From contig PMSM01000010.1 of assembly GCA_003168335.1 (NCBI GenBank), forward strand, positions 719,588 through 783,587: 64,000 bases of DNA. The letters are read 5' to 3'. Shown in pieces: positions 41,157-50,038 of this stretch. Origin of the DNA: Blastocatellia bacterium. Lineage in GTDB: Bacteria; Acidobacteriota; Blastocatellia; Pyrinomonadales; Pyrinomonadaceae. How positions within the stretch are numbered: position 1 is the stretch's first letter; each line of letters opens with the position of its first letter. Below the pieces are notes generated by a model that searched no databases, was not told where the DNA came from, and saw only the letters and a list, made by a program, of their open reading frames with translations. The translations under genes were made by a program, and so were the position numbers.

Positions 41157-42260
41157 ATGCCAATTGTCGCCGTCATCCCGCAACCGAATGCTCCGGTTGA
41201 ACTGCGCGAAGTTAACAGTCCGGAACTGGAAACTGATTCAGCTCTGCTCGAGGTCGAACTGTCGGAAGTCTGCGGCACAGACGTCTACCTGCACCAAGGA
41301 CGCCTTGCGGGTGTTCCCTATCCCCTGGTGCCCGGTCATGTTTCCGTCGGTCGCTTGAGTAAGATTCGCGGGACGATGGTCGAGGTTGAAGGCCGCGTAT
41401 TTCGTGAGGGCGACCGCGTCACGTTTCTGGATGTGCATCGCACCTGCAATGCCTGCTGGTTCTGTCTGGTCGCCAAAGCCACCACGCGCTGTCCAAACCG
41501 AAAAGTTTACGGCATAACTTACGGGCTCGATGATGGACTATGCGGTGGCTGGGCCGAACAGATATATCTGAAGCCCGGCACGCATTGCATCAAGCTCGAT
41601 GCCGATCCCGAAACATTCATGGCGGGCGGCTGCGCACTGCCAACCGCACTGCACGCCGTCGAACGCGCCGACATCCTTATCGGCGACACTGTGCTGGTTC
41701 TGGGCTCAGGGCCAGTCGGCATCAATGCAATCATCCTGTCGTTGATGCGCGGTGCGCTGAAGGTGCTTTGCATCGGCGCGCCAGTGAATCGTCTTGAAGT
41801 GGCGGCCCAGGCCGGCGCATCCGCCGTGCTCAACTTTGAAGAGCACGACGAACGCGAAAGACTGTCATGGATTTTAGAGAGAACGAATGGACGCGGCGCC
41901 GACGTGACGGTGGAAGCTACGGGATCGCCGGAGGCAGTCGTCCAGGCGATGCGCTTCACGCGCGACGCCGGCCGGGTCGTAGTCGTCGGGCAGTACACCG
42001 ACCACGGTCCACTCTCAACGGAAGCTGCATTCAACCCGCACCTCGATTTGAATAAGAAGCATCTGGACGTGCGCGGATGCTGGGGCTCAGACTTCTCACA
42101 TTTCTATCGCAGCACACAGATCACGTCCGATCCAGTCCGATCTGCGCCGTGGGCCGCGCTCAAGACCAAGCTCTCCCGCTACGCGCTCGCGGATGCGAAC
42201 CAGGCCCTCGATGATGTGTCGGCAGGCAGAGTAATGAAGGCGCTGATCGATCCGCGATAG
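41157..42260 (+). CDS. Zinc-dependent alcohol dehydrogenase-like (MDR) protein
   Basis: 367 residues from ATG 41157; the frame is open from a TTG at 41070, but that part is a pyrimidine-rich leader. Medium-chain dehydrogenase/reductase: catalytic-zinc Cys in ELSEVCGTDVYLHQG, the structural-zinc lobe CNACWFCLVAKATTRC, GroES-like fold to about 150, and a Rossmann NAD(P) site LVLGSGPVGINAIILSL. A Glu/His pair follows the usual scheme (PGHVSVGRLSKI). Substrate unknown; resembles sorbitol/threonine-dehydrogenase-like branches. Confidence 0.88.
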   Translation: MPIVAVIPQPNAPVELREVNSPELETDSALLEVELSEVCGTDVYLHQGRLAGVPYPLVPGHVSVGRLSKIRGTMVEVEGRVFREGDRVTFLDVHRTCNACWFCLVAKATTRCPNRKVYGITYGLDDGLCGGWAEQIYLKPGTHCIKLDADPETFMAGGCALPTALHAVERADILIGDTVLVLGSGPVGINAIILSLMRGALKVLCIGAPVNRLEVAAQAGASAVLNFEEHDERERLSWILERTNGRGADVTVEATGSPEAVVQAMRFTRDAGRVVVVGQYTDHGPLSTEAAFNPHLDLNKKHLDVRGCWGSDFSHFYRSTQITSDPVRSAPWAALKTKLSRYALADANQALDDVSAGRVMKALIDPR

Positions 42261-42326
42261 GATCTTCATGTGCGATCCAATTCACTGGTCTGGGGTCTCA
42301 GTTTGATTTACTCTCTGTAGCAATCT

Positions 42327-42914
42327 ATGTCGAGCGGCGCAAAGAAAGCACTGATTATCGTCGATGTGCAGAACGACTTCTGTCCGGGCGGATCTCTGGC
42401 CGTGGCTCATGGAGATGAAGTACTCGCGCCACTAAATAAATTAATGAAAGAGTTCTTGGATCGTGGCGAGCCGGTTTTCAAAACGCGTGACTGGCATCTC
42501 GCAAAGACAAAACATTTCGCAGACTATGGCGGCACCTGGCCGGTCCATTGCGTTCAGAACACGGCCGGCGCCGAGTTCCGCGCCGGCCTGTCTGATGACC
42601 TGCGCGTTACGATCATTTCAAAAGGAATTGATGAAACAGCCGATGGTTACTCGGGGTTCGATGGCACGGACCTCGCGCAGACTTTGCGCGAGCAGGGAGT
42701 CAAAGAAGTTTGGGTGGGCGGACTCGCCACGGACTATTGCGTGAAGCACACCGTGCTTGATGCGCTGCGGCAAGGCTTTACGGTAAAGGCGCTGGCCGAC
42801 GCCATGCGGCCGGTCAACGTGAATCCAAACGACGGCGAGCAGGCGATCGAAGAAATGCGCAACGCCGGTGCCGAGATCGTCGGCAATGCAAAGAAGGCGG
42901 CCGGAATAGCGTAA
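42327..42914 (+). CDS. pncA: Nicotinamidase
   Basis: Hydrolyses nicotinamide to nicotinate for NAD salvage, in the cytoplasm. 195 residues. Catalytic triad visible: D13 in IVDVQNDFCPGGSLAV, K99 in IISKGID, and C138 in GLATDYCVKHTVLDAL. Metal ligands are expected in DWHLAKTKHF (Asp, two His). The partner enzyme PncB, which uses the nicotinate, is encoded about 1 kb downstream on the same strand. In between are a REPIN and two secreted Cys-rich peptide genes on the other strand. Confidence 0.95.
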   Translation: MSSGAKKALIIVDVQNDFCPGGSLAVAHGDEVLAPLNKLMKEFLDRGEPVFKTRDWHLAKTKHFADYGGTWPVHCVQNTAGAEFRAGLSDDLRVTIISKGIDETADGYSGFDGTDLAQTLREQGVKEVWVGGLATDYCVKHTVLDALRQGFTVKALADAMRPVNVNPNDGEQAIEEMRNAGAEIVGNAKKAAGIA

Positions 42915-42945
42915 CGCGGTTGATAATGGGCCGGGCGAATAAGCA

Positions 42946-43157
42946 AGAGCGCCAAAGGCGCGTAATGTAAGAGCCTGGGCCATCGGCCCAGGTGCACCAA
43001 GCATGATTTCGTTATTAAGCCGCAACGCGGCGAAATGAAACCTTGCGGCGAAATCAAATTCACCGAAGGCAATTTCGCTCCTTCAGAGCTCAAATCATTC
43101 GGTGCGCCTGACCTGGGGCGTTGCCCCAGGCTCTTACCTTACGCGCCTTTGGCGCTT
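42946..43157. repeat. 212-bp REPIN related to the ends of the IS200-like element
   Basis: Two inverted REP units: 42946-42993 and 43111-43157. Each has a GCGCC-AAA-GGCGC hairpin, a GTAAGAGCCTGGG linker and a second CCTGGG/CCCAGG hairpin. The same unit caps the transposase at 50565-50616 and 51178-51230. The interior holds AAGCCGC-AACG-CGGCGAAAT, which resembles the start of the 32046 repeat. It fills the gap after pncA; 42915-43248 holds no gene. Confidence 0.88.
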
Positions 43158-43248
43158 CGAAGCGCCGATACCCGACCGCTTTAGCTCTGTGGCACAATCT
43201 CCAGCGCCACAGAAAATACTGCACACACTCACTGCGGATCGCTCCGGC

Positions 43249-43488
43249 CTAACGACAGCGACGCTTGCATTCATCCTTAGAACGTTTGGCTGCGTCTTCA
43301 CAACGATGTCGTTGTCGTTTGTAAGGTATGGCTTTGCAGACATCCTTCCGCAAGCGATAACGGTCATTGCACCTGTCTTTGCACCTGTTGCCCCCTCCCG
43401 CGGCAGAAGCTGAGCCTCCCCACACTCCCACGCAAAGTAACGCCAAAACCAGCGCGCGCGAAACAACGCCACGCTTCGACTTCATCAT
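43249..43488 (-). CDS. Secreted cysteine-rich basic peptide, CX3C type (copy 1)
   Basis: 79 residues: Sec signal (about 8-28, ASA cleavage) and a mature part of about 50 residues with six cysteines spaced C-x3-C-x10-C-x11-C-x10-C-x3-C, full of Arg, Lys and Asp. The spacing is symmetric about its centre, which fits an antiparallel helical hairpin closed by three disulfides (pairing first-last, second-fifth, third-fourth is inference). Good ribosome site AAGGAG before ATG 43488. The paralogue lies 45 nt upstream; together they form a small operon. No known family recognised. Confidence 0.75.
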   Translation of the reverse strand: MMKSKRGVVSRALVLALLCVGVWGGSASAAGGGNRCKDRCNDRYRLRKDVCKAIPYKRQRHRCEDAAKRSKDECKRRCR

Positions 43489-43533
43489 GGTGCTCCTTTC
43501 ATTTTGCGAAATTGGGGAGAGATGCTCAGGTAA

Positions 43534-43767
43534 TCACCGGCACCGGCGTTTGCAGTCGTCGCGCTCGCGCTTCGCTCTGTCCTCGCAACGGCGCTTTTCT
43601 CTTCTCGTATTCTTGCATTCGTCCATGCGCTGGTGGTAGACATCGTTACAACGATCCTTACACCGATTGCCAGGAACAGCAGCTGACGCCGGACTCAAGG
43701 TGACAAACGTGCTCAAGCAAAACAACAGTGCCACACTGAATCGCAGAAAAACATTCGTTCGTTTCAT
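43534..43767 (-). CDS. Secreted cysteine-rich basic peptide, CX3C type (copy 2)
   Basis: 77 residues, paralogue of the gene at 43249. Signal peptide (about 10-28, ending ASA), then six cysteines spaced C-x3-C-x10-C-x9-C-x10-C-x3-C; only the central loop differs in length. Shared runs NRCKDRCND and CKRRCR show a recent tandem duplication. AAAGGAG lies upstream of ATG 43767. An envelope structural, metal-binding or antimicrobial role are all possible; nothing in the sequence decides. Confidence 0.75.
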   Translation of the reverse strand: MKRTNVFLRFSVALLFCLSTFVTLSPASAAVPGNRCKDRCNDVYHQRMDECKNTRREKRRCEDRAKRERDDCKRRCR

Positions 43768-43972
43768 TCGTTAACTCCTTTCGAGTTAGCTGACCAGATC
43801 ACGCGCGAACTTAGGTGCGCTGAGATCGATTACTGTCGATCCCGAGGCCGCGATCGACAAGTGTCCAGAGGGTACGGGCTTAGGATACTACTGAACTGAC
43901 GCTCAATCAAAAGGGGCCCCCAGTCCAGGGGTTCTGTGCGGCACAACCTCACGTGATATCATTTCCGCCGGA

Positions 43973-45430
43973 ATGGGCACGCTGAATATCGATCGCTATC
44001 ACGCCGCGATGGGTGACGCGTCTTACAAGGACGTCACCCGCGTTCATGGCAAGCCCCTTAGCGAAACGACCGCCACCTTTTATGTGACCCAGCGAAAACT
44101 TCCCTTCGCCCCGGTGCTGGGTCACGAGCGTTTAATCCGCCTGCTGGTCGATAGTCAAATCGATCGACCGCGTCTGCGTTTTCTCGAGCAGGATCGCGGT
44201 GGACTGCAACGCTTTGCGAAAGCGATCGAAGACATCCAGTTTGCCGGGAGCATTCGCACGGTGCGACCCGGCACGATCATGTTTCCGCAGCAACCCGTTG
44301 CCGATATCACCGGAAAGTTCGGCCTCACCCAGGCGCAAGAGATCAAATTTGAACACGCCTTTGATTTGCCGATGACGACCGCCAGCGTCGCGATGCAATT
44401 TCGAATGGCCGCGGGTGATCGGTGGCTGTCTGATTTTTCGCTCCGGCGCAACGGCGACATCGAACGCGCGGTGGACATTGCGACCTATGCGTTCATCGGC
44501 GGGTTCAACGACACCTCGAACATGGAAGCCGCGCATCGTCTGGACATTCCCGCGGTCGGCACCGAAGCGCATTACTGGCAACAGGCTTATCTCGAATATC
44601 TCTATGAACCTGAGATCGAACCGCGGACGGGACAACCGAAGCATTTCGAGCAGGTCGCTTTCGAGCGCTGGCTGGATGCGAATCCACACGGCACGACGTT
44701 GTTGCTCGACACCATCGACGTTTACTCGGGCGCAGTCCACGCCACGATGGCCGCTACTTCAAATGAAGCTCGGCGCAAAGCCTTCAAAGGCTTCCGGGTC
44801 GACTCAGGTGATCTGGCCGAACTGGGCAAGTGGTGCCTGCGCTTTTTTGAAGCGAACGGCTTGCACGGGCTGCGGCCAAATCTAACCGGCGATTTGGATG
44901 TGGACAAGGTAAAGCAGATCGTCGCAGAGTTTCCCGAAGCGGCCGGGTTTGGCATCGGCACCAAACTCTCAAGCGAAGTTAAGAGCGTTGCCGGCGTAAT
45001 CTTCAAAGCGTGCATGATCAATGGCCGCCCGACGCTGAAAGCTTCCAATTCGTTGGATAAGACGACCCTGCCGGGATGCATGCAAGTCTTTCGCGGTGTC
45101 GATGCCGCGGGCAAATACATCGCGGACGTTACCGGTCTCGAAGATGAAGCGGTCGCAATCCCCGGCGCCGCCAGCGTTGAGCGTTTGCTACAACCATTCT
45201 GGGAAAACGGCCAGCACGAGGCGATTCCCTCAATCGAAAAACAGAAAGCCATTGTTGCCGATCAGATGAGACGCTTCCACGATCTGCACAACTATCCGTG
45301 CACGCTAAGCGATGGTTTGACGAAGCTGCGTGACGATCTAACGGAAAGGATGCAAGCGGACAACTCGGGTTGGGAAAAAGTTCTGAAGCTACCGGAAGAA
45401 GTACCGGAGCAACTGATGCCAACTGAATAG
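43973..45430 (+). CDS. pncB: Nicotinate phosphoribosyltransferase
   Basis: Makes nicotinate mononucleotide from nicotinate and PRPP, feeding NAD synthesis. 485 residues. Seen: N-terminal MGTLNIDRYHAAMGDASYKDVTRVHGK, FSLRRNGDIERAVDIATYAFIGGFNDTSNMEAA with the conserved R-R substrate region, GTEAHYWQQAY and the phosphate-binding FRVDSGDLAELGKW and GFGIGTKLSS. These fit the bacterial NAPRTase type rather than nicotinamide phosphoribosyltransferase. Downstream is a lipoprotein 12 nt away, likely cotranscribed. Confidence 0.93.
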   Translation: MGTLNIDRYHAAMGDASYKDVTRVHGKPLSETTATFYVTQRKLPFAPVLGHERLIRLLVDSQIDRPRLRFLEQDRGGLQRFAKAIEDIQFAGSIRTVRPGTIMFPQQPVADITGKFGLTQAQEIKFEHAFDLPMTTASVAMQFRMAAGDRWLSDFSLRRNGDIERAVDIATYAFIGGFNDTSNMEAAHRLDIPAVGTEAHYWQQAYLEYLYEPEIEPRTGQPKHFEQVAFERWLDANPHGTTLLLDTIDVYSGAVHATMAATSNEARRKAFKGFRVDSGDLAELGKWCLRFFEANGLHGLRPNLTGDLDVDKVKQIVAEFPEAAGFGIGTKLSSEVKSVAGVIFKACMINGRPTLKASNSLDKTTLPGCMQVFRGVDAAGKYIADVTGLEDEAVAIPGAASVERLLQPFWENGQHEAIPSIEKQKAIVADQMRRFHDLHNYPCTLSDGLTKLRDDLTERMQADNSGWEKVLKLPEEVPEQLMPTE

Positions 45431-45442
45431 ATCCTTCCTACC

Positions 45443-45985
45443 ATGAAGATTCAATCGCTGCGGATTTCATTGCTGGTTTTGATAGCTCTCTCTTGGTCCG
45501 GTTGCCAGGTGGTTTTTACAAATCCTCCCGCGGCCAAACTAAAAGACGACAAAGCCCTGCGGGGCCGCTGGACCAGTGCAGAAAAAGAAAAGGAAGCAAT
45601 GACGGTCCGATTCGAGCGACGCAATCGAGAAGAGGTGGACGTTTCTTTCCTCCCCGACGAGCCCGATAAGAAGAATCCCGTGTTCACCGCGAAGCTTTTT
45701 GAAATTGGCGGGCGTTCTTACATGGTTTTGAATCCCACTGACGCAGACCGCGATAAGGGTTTCCTGATAGTCAGGTACGAGATTAGCGGCGACGAATTGG
45801 CGGTCTGGATACTCAACTCTGAGAAGGTAGCCGCCCTGATAAAGCAGAAAAGAGTCGCTGGGGAAGGCGGACAATCGGGCGCGACGGTAACAGAAAGCGC
45901 GGATAACGTCAGCCGGTTCCTGCAGTCAAGAGATGGCCAGGATGCGTTCGAGATTTTTGGGAAATTCAGACGGGCCAGAAGTTGA
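45443..45985 (+). CDS. Lipoprotein, function unknown
   Basis: 180 residues. A signal with lipobox WSGC, acylated Cys21, anchors it in an envelope membrane. The mature part is beta-rich (RGRWTSAEKEKEAMTVRFERRN, FEIGGRSYMVLNP, GFLIVRYEISGDELAVWIL) with strands of a small lipocalin- or barrel-like fold and a helical tail. No family recognised. It lies 12 nt after pncB. Confidence 0.8.
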   Translation: MKIQSLRISLLVLIALSWSGCQVVFTNPPAAKLKDDKALRGRWTSAEKEKEAMTVRFERRNREEVDVSFLPDEPDKKNPVFTAKLFEIGGRSYMVLNPTDADRDKGFLIVRYEISGDELAVWILNSEKVAALIKQKRVAGEGGQSGATVTESADNVSRFLQSRDGQDAFEIFGKFRRARS

Positions 45986-46128
45986 TTCGGTCTTTGACGA
46001 CGCTGCGATTAACAGTTTGAGTGAGCTGAACCCGGACCCATCTTTGCCCCGGCCTCGGCTGCATCCGCCCAGCCCCTCGTGTATACTTTCACTCTCTCCA
46101 ACATCATCAAGGAGTTAACATTAGTTCC

Positions 46129-47469
46129 ATGAAACTTCTGATTATCGCTTCGCTAATTCTCTGCCTTCCGCTGCTGGCGCTGGCGCAAAAATCGCGTCAG
46201 GCATTCGCTTACGATTACACCATTGACGATCTGCCGAACGGACTGCGTTTGGTCACGGTGCCGACGGATTATCCGAACCTGGTCGCGCTCTACATCGTGG
46301 TGCAAACCGGTTCGCGCAACGAACCGGAAAAAGGCAAGAGCGGCTATGCTCACCTTTTTGAGCACCTCATGTTTCGCGGCAGTGAGCATTACACCGGCCA
46401 GCAACGCGACGAGATTTTGAAGAAGGCCGGCGCGAATGATAACGCCTACACGACTGACGACCGCACCGTCTATCACGAGGTCTTTTCCAAAGATGACCTG
46501 GATAAAGTCCTCGAACTCGAGGCCGATCGCTTTCAGCGTCTGAAGTATCCACAAGACGGTTTCAAGACCGAGACCAGAGCCGTGCTGGGCGAGTTCAATA
46601 AGAACAGCTCCGACCCGGAAGAGAAGGCTTACGAGGTGCTGCGCGCAACCGCGTACAAGGTCCACACGTACTCGCACACGACCATGGGCTTCATCGAAGA
46701 CATCGAGGACATGCCGAATCAATACGATTACAGTTTGCAATTCTATGGTCGCTATTACCGGCCTGAGTACACCACGATCGTTCTGGTGGGCGACCTGAAA
46801 CGTGATGACGCGCTCGGGATGGCCCAGAAATATTTTGGCGGCTGGAAAAAGGGCAATTACGTGGCCGAGATTCCCAGCGAACCCGATCAGAAAGAGCCGC
46901 GCGCGAATCACGTCGATTGGCCGTCGGACACGCTGCCTCTGGTGTATGTCGCGTTCCGCGGTCCGGCATATTCGGACTATAAGAAAGATAAGGCGGCACT
47001 TGATCTGCTGGCGCCGATCGCGTTCGGAGAAAACTCAGACCTTTATCAGAAGCTGGTGCTAAAAGAGCAGAAGTTGGATTCCCTTTCTTACATCTTTGAG
47101 GACCGTGCCGATCCCGAACTGTTTGTCGTCGCCGCGAAAGTAAAGGATGTGAAAGACACGGATTACGTGCGACAGCAAATCCTCGAAACGTACCAGCATT
47201 TCGCCAAGGAACCGGTGCCGAAGACCCGGCTTGATTCCACGCGTTCGCGCTTGCGCTACCAGTTTGCTTTGGGAATGGACAGCTCAGAAGCGATCGCGGG
47301 TGCGCTGGCCGGCTACATCGGACTGCGCCGCACGCCGCTCACTATCGACAAGTTGTTTGCGCTTTATGACACCATCACGCCAGAGGACATGCGCGACATG
47401 GCGGCGAAGTATTTTGTCGATAATCATCGCACCATCGTCACGCTCAGCCCGAAGGAGGTGGCAAAATAA
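46129..47469 (+). CDS. Exported M16-family zinc peptidase, catalytic subunit
   Basis: 446 residues with a signal peptide (about 1-19, ending ALAQ). M16 (insulinase/processing-peptidase) inverted zinc motif HxxEH at H75-E78-H79 (HLFEH), with third ligand E155 in TRAVLGEFNKNS, 75 residues later as usual. Acts in the periplasm on peptides or small proteins. Its TAA overlaps the ATG of the second M16 gene by one base, the usual two-gene arrangement of catalytic and partner subunits. AAGGAG lies 18 nt before the start. Confidence 0.93.
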   Translation: MKLLIIASLILCLPLLALAQKSRQAFAYDYTIDDLPNGLRLVTVPTDYPNLVALYIVVQTGSRNEPEKGKSGYAHLFEHLMFRGSEHYTGQQRDEILKKAGANDNAYTTDDRTVYHEVFSKDDLDKVLELEADRFQRLKYPQDGFKTETRAVLGEFNKNSSDPEEKAYEVLRATAYKVHTYSHTTMGFIEDIEDMPNQYDYSLQFYGRYYRPEYTTIVLVGDLKRDDALGMAQKYFGGWKKGNYVAEIPSEPDQKEPRANHVDWPSDTLPLVYVAFRGPAYSDYKKDKAALDLLAPIAFGENSDLYQKLVLKEQKLDSLSYIFEDRADPELFVVAAKVKDVKDTDYVRQQILETYQHFAKEPVPKTRLDSTRSRLRYQFALGMDSSEAIAGALAGYIGLRRTPLTIDKLFALYDTITPEDMRDMAAKYFVDNHRTIVTLSPKEVAK

Positions 47470-49013
47470 TGAAGCGAAGACATGTTTCGTTCGCCATCGT
47501 CGCGCTTACGGTGATGGGAATCTTCTGGGGCCAATTGCCATCGAAAGCGGCGACAAGTCGCCGCACTCCAAATATGAATTCAGCTGACACTGCAGTGCTT
47601 CTGCCTAACCGCTCGCCGCTGGTTTCCTTTCGTATCGTGTTCATGGACGGATCGGCCGCCGACCTGCCGGGCAAGGAAGGCCTGGCGTCTTTGACCGCGG
47701 CGATGCTCGCCGAAGGCGGCTCGCGCGCGAAGACTTATTCCGAAATCACCGACGCGATGTACCCGATGGCCACATCGTTCCAGTGGCAAGTCGATAAAGA
47801 GATGACTGTCTTCTCAGGCAGTACCCACATCGACAATCTGGACAAGTATTACGCGCTGATTCGTGAGATGCTGCTCGATCCAGGCTTTCGCGCTGATGAT
47901 TTCAAGCGGCTGAAGGAAGATGCGATCAATTATCTGAAGACCTCGTTGCGCGGCGGGAATGATGAAGAACTCGGCAAGGAAGTGCTCTACACGATGATTT
48001 ATCCGAGCACACATCCCTACGGTCATCAGAATCGCGGTAGCGTAAGCGCGCTGGAGAAGATGACCCTGCAGGACGTGCGCGATTTCTATCGGTCCAGTTA
48101 CACCAGATCGACTCTCGTGATTGGCTTGGCGGGCGGCTACCCGGAAGGCTTTCCGAAGCAGGTTGATGCTGATTTCGCCAAGCTGCCGACGGGTGCTATC
48201 GATCAATTCAAAGCGAAGTTGTCGCAACCAAAACTGGAACCGGGCACCAGGATCCAAATTATCCAACGCGAGACCCGCTCGACCGCCGTGTCGCTTGGTT
48301 TTCCGATCGGCGTGACGCGACGGAACAAAGACTGGCCGGCGTTGGCTGTGGTTGCCTCCTACTTTGGCCAGCATCGCTCCAGCAACAGCTATCTTTATCA
48401 AAGGCTGCGCGAGGCGCGGGGTTTGAACTATGGCGACTACGCTTACATCGAATATTTTCCGCGCGGCATGTTTAATTTTGAGCCGGACGCGAATCTCGGC
48501 CGGCAGCAACAAATTTTTCAGATTTGGATTCGGCCGGTCGAGCCGCAGAATGGACACTTTGTTTTGCGCGCCGCGCTGTATGAATACGACAAGCTGGTGC
48601 GCGAGGGCATGTCGAAGGAAGCCTTCGAATCGACGCGCGAGTTTTTGTCGAAGTACGTGAATGTGCTGACGGCGACGCAGGGCGCGCAGCTCGGTTACGC
48701 CCTCGATAGCCGTTACTATCAGATCGCGGACTTTCCTACATACATGCGCGAGCAACTGGCGAAGCTCACTCTTGCTGATGTCAATCGCGCCATCAAGCAG
48801 TATCTGAAGTCCGACGCCATGCGCATCGCGGTGGTGACCAAAGACGCTGCCGGTTTGCGGGATGCGATTCTCAGTAACAGGCCATCACCGATTACTTACA
48901 ACGCGCCCAAGCCGAAAGAGATCACGGACGAAGATAAGACCATCGAAGCTTACAAGATCATCGTGAAGCCGGCTGACGTGACTATCGTGCCGGTCGAAAA
49001 GGTGTTTGAGTAG
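47469..49013 (+). CDS. Exported M16-family partner subunit containing an in-frame REP unit
   Basis: 514 residues. Two M16-fold halves are visible, but there is no HxxEH motif: the equivalent region reads EGLASLTAAMLAEGGS, so it is the non-catalytic partner that builds the substrate cavity with the upstream peptidase. The C-terminal half has YLYQRLREARGLNYGDYAYIEY, typical of these partners. The signal peptide (about 6-27) is followed by about ten residues (KAATSRRTPN) encoded by a 29-bp repeat at 47544-47572. Starts at ATG 47469, coupled to the gene before. Confidence 0.92.
   Translation: MKRRHVSFAIVALTVMGIFWGQLPSKAATSRRTPNMNSADTAVLLPNRSPLVSFRIVFMDGSAADLPGKEGLASLTAAMLAEGGSRAKTYSEITDAMYPMATSFQWQVDKEMTVFSGSTHIDNLDKYYALIREMLLDPGFRADDFKRLKEDAINYLKTSLRGGNDEELGKEVLYTMIYPSTHPYGHQNRGSVSALEKMTLQDVRDFYRSSYTRSTLVIGLAGGYPEGFPKQVDADFAKLPTGAIDQFKAKLSQPKLEPGTRIQIIQRETRSTAVSLGFPIGVTRRNKDWPALAVVASYFGQHRSSNSYLYQRLREARGLNYGDYAYIEYFPRGMFNFEPDANLGRQQQIFQIWIRPVEPQNGHFVLRAALYEYDKLVREGMSKEAFESTREFLSKYVNVLTATQGAQLGYALDSRYYQIADFPTYMREQLAKLTLADVNRAIKQYLKSDAMRIAVVTKDAAGLRDAILSNRPSPITYNAPKPKEITDEDKTIEAYKIIVKPADVTIVPVEKVFE
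47544..47572 (+). repeat. REP unit inside the M16 partner reading frame
   Basis: A 29-bp unit with a GCGGCGAC/GTCGCCGC hairpin and a CACTCCAAA end, identical but for one base to the right unit of the REPIN at 27119-27178. Here it codes for residues just after the signal peptide. Confidence 0.9.
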
Positions 49014-49185
49014 TCTTGATTTGGGCTTTGTTGGGGTGACTTAGTGGATCGCCTTCGCTTGGCAAAAAGGGTCGATCCACGAAATCCACAAAGGACGCTC
49101 CAGTAAAGCCAGTCCAGGAACCCTAAACTAATGTAGTGCGTCGTCAATAGTGTTACTGAGAGAACTCGTCAAGCTTTGAAGACCG

Positions 49186-49402
49186 AGCCGCGTTCACGCG
49201 GCTTTCCCGCCGGGCTATTAGGCCAGCCCTTTTAGGGCTGGTGAAACGGGAGCAAGAAGGCAAAGGGCGTAGCGTCCTTCTCGGGATCGCCTCAGCCATG
49301 ATGAAGCTGATCGTGAAACGGGCTGGCGGTAGATGCGACACTCTACCCAGCCGTAAAACGGCTGGTCTATCGACCCTTCGGGAAAGCCGTCTGAAGACGG
49401 CT
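49186..49402. repeat. Cluster of short palindromes in the M16-thioredoxin gap
   Basis: Four 8-bp stems with 2-3 nt loops: 49186-49203 (AGCCGCGT), 49223-49241 (CCAGCCCT), 49347-49365 (CCAGCCGT) and 49385-49402 (AGCCGTCT). A further GTGGATCG/CGATCCAC pair lies at 49044-49079. The open frame in this stretch (49153-49428, minus) is Arg-rich and looks non-coding. 49014-49515 holds no gene. Confidence 0.7.
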
Positions 49403-49515
49403 AAGACCAGTCGTTTTTGAACGACCAAGTGCAGGCTTGGTAAACAGCGAAGAATCTACGAATTCGGCTCAAACAAACGATTCATAAGTTCTAATCTGTT
49501 AGGACACCAACTAGA

Positions 49516-50016
49516 ATGCGAACATTCACACACTCTCTGCCAGTCTTACTAATCGTAGTGGTTGCCGCCCTGTGCCTGGCCGACGGATCTCAGACTGCTG
49601 GTCAATCAAAGAAATACATTCCGGTGTCGAAGTATGATCCGAAGCGAAATGCTGCCGAGGACATCTCTGACGCGATCAAGGAAGCGCAACGCACTCACCG
49701 GCGCGTTCTCCTGGAGGTTGGTGGCGAGTGGTGCAGCTGGTGTCACACTTTGGACAAGTTTTTTGAGGCGCATCCCGATCTGCTGTTGCTGCGGGACAAG
49801 AAATTTGTCACGGTAAAGATAAACTTCAGCGAAGAGAATGAGAACAAGGAACTGCTCGCCCATTACGGCACGATTCCGGGTTACCCGCACCTATTCGTGC
49901 TCGATTCGGATGGAAAGTTTCTGCACTCACAGGACACGAGTCCACTCGAGAATGGCAAGTCTTACGACCTGGAAAGACTTACTGCGTTCTTATACACGTG
50001 GGCGCCGTCACGATGA
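49516..50016 (+). CDS. Exported thioredoxin-fold protein
   Basis: 166 residues with a signal (about 8-28). A thioredoxin-like domain follows, with active-site C73-S-W-C76 in GEWCSWCHTLDKFF, a long helix, the KFVTVKINFSEEN strand, the cis-proline loop GTIPGYPHLFVLDSDG and a C-terminal helix. The CSWC site resembles the DUF255/thioredoxin_7 group. Probably a periplasmic thiol-disulfide or thiol-reducing protein; partner unknown. It converges with the Cys-rich lipoprotein gene at 50039. Confidence 0.88.
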   Translation: MRTFTHSLPVLLIVVVAALCLADGSQTAGQSKKYIPVSKYDPKRNAAEDISDAIKEAQRTHRRVLLEVGGEWCSWCHTLDKFFEAHPDLLLLRDKKFVTVKINFSEENENKELLAHYGTIPGYPHLFVLDSDGKFLHSQDTSPLENGKSYDLERLTAFLYTWAPSR

Positions 50017-50038
50017 AGAAGTCCCGGCCGCCGAGCGT

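Noticed and set aside
47814-48755. 313-residue open frame opposite the M16 partner
   Set aside because: Antisense shadow of a well-supported gene; sequence shows no domain.
49153-49428. 91-residue Arg-rich open frame on the minus strand
   Set aside because: It runs through the palindrome cluster, has no ribosome site and low-information composition; treated as repeat DNA.
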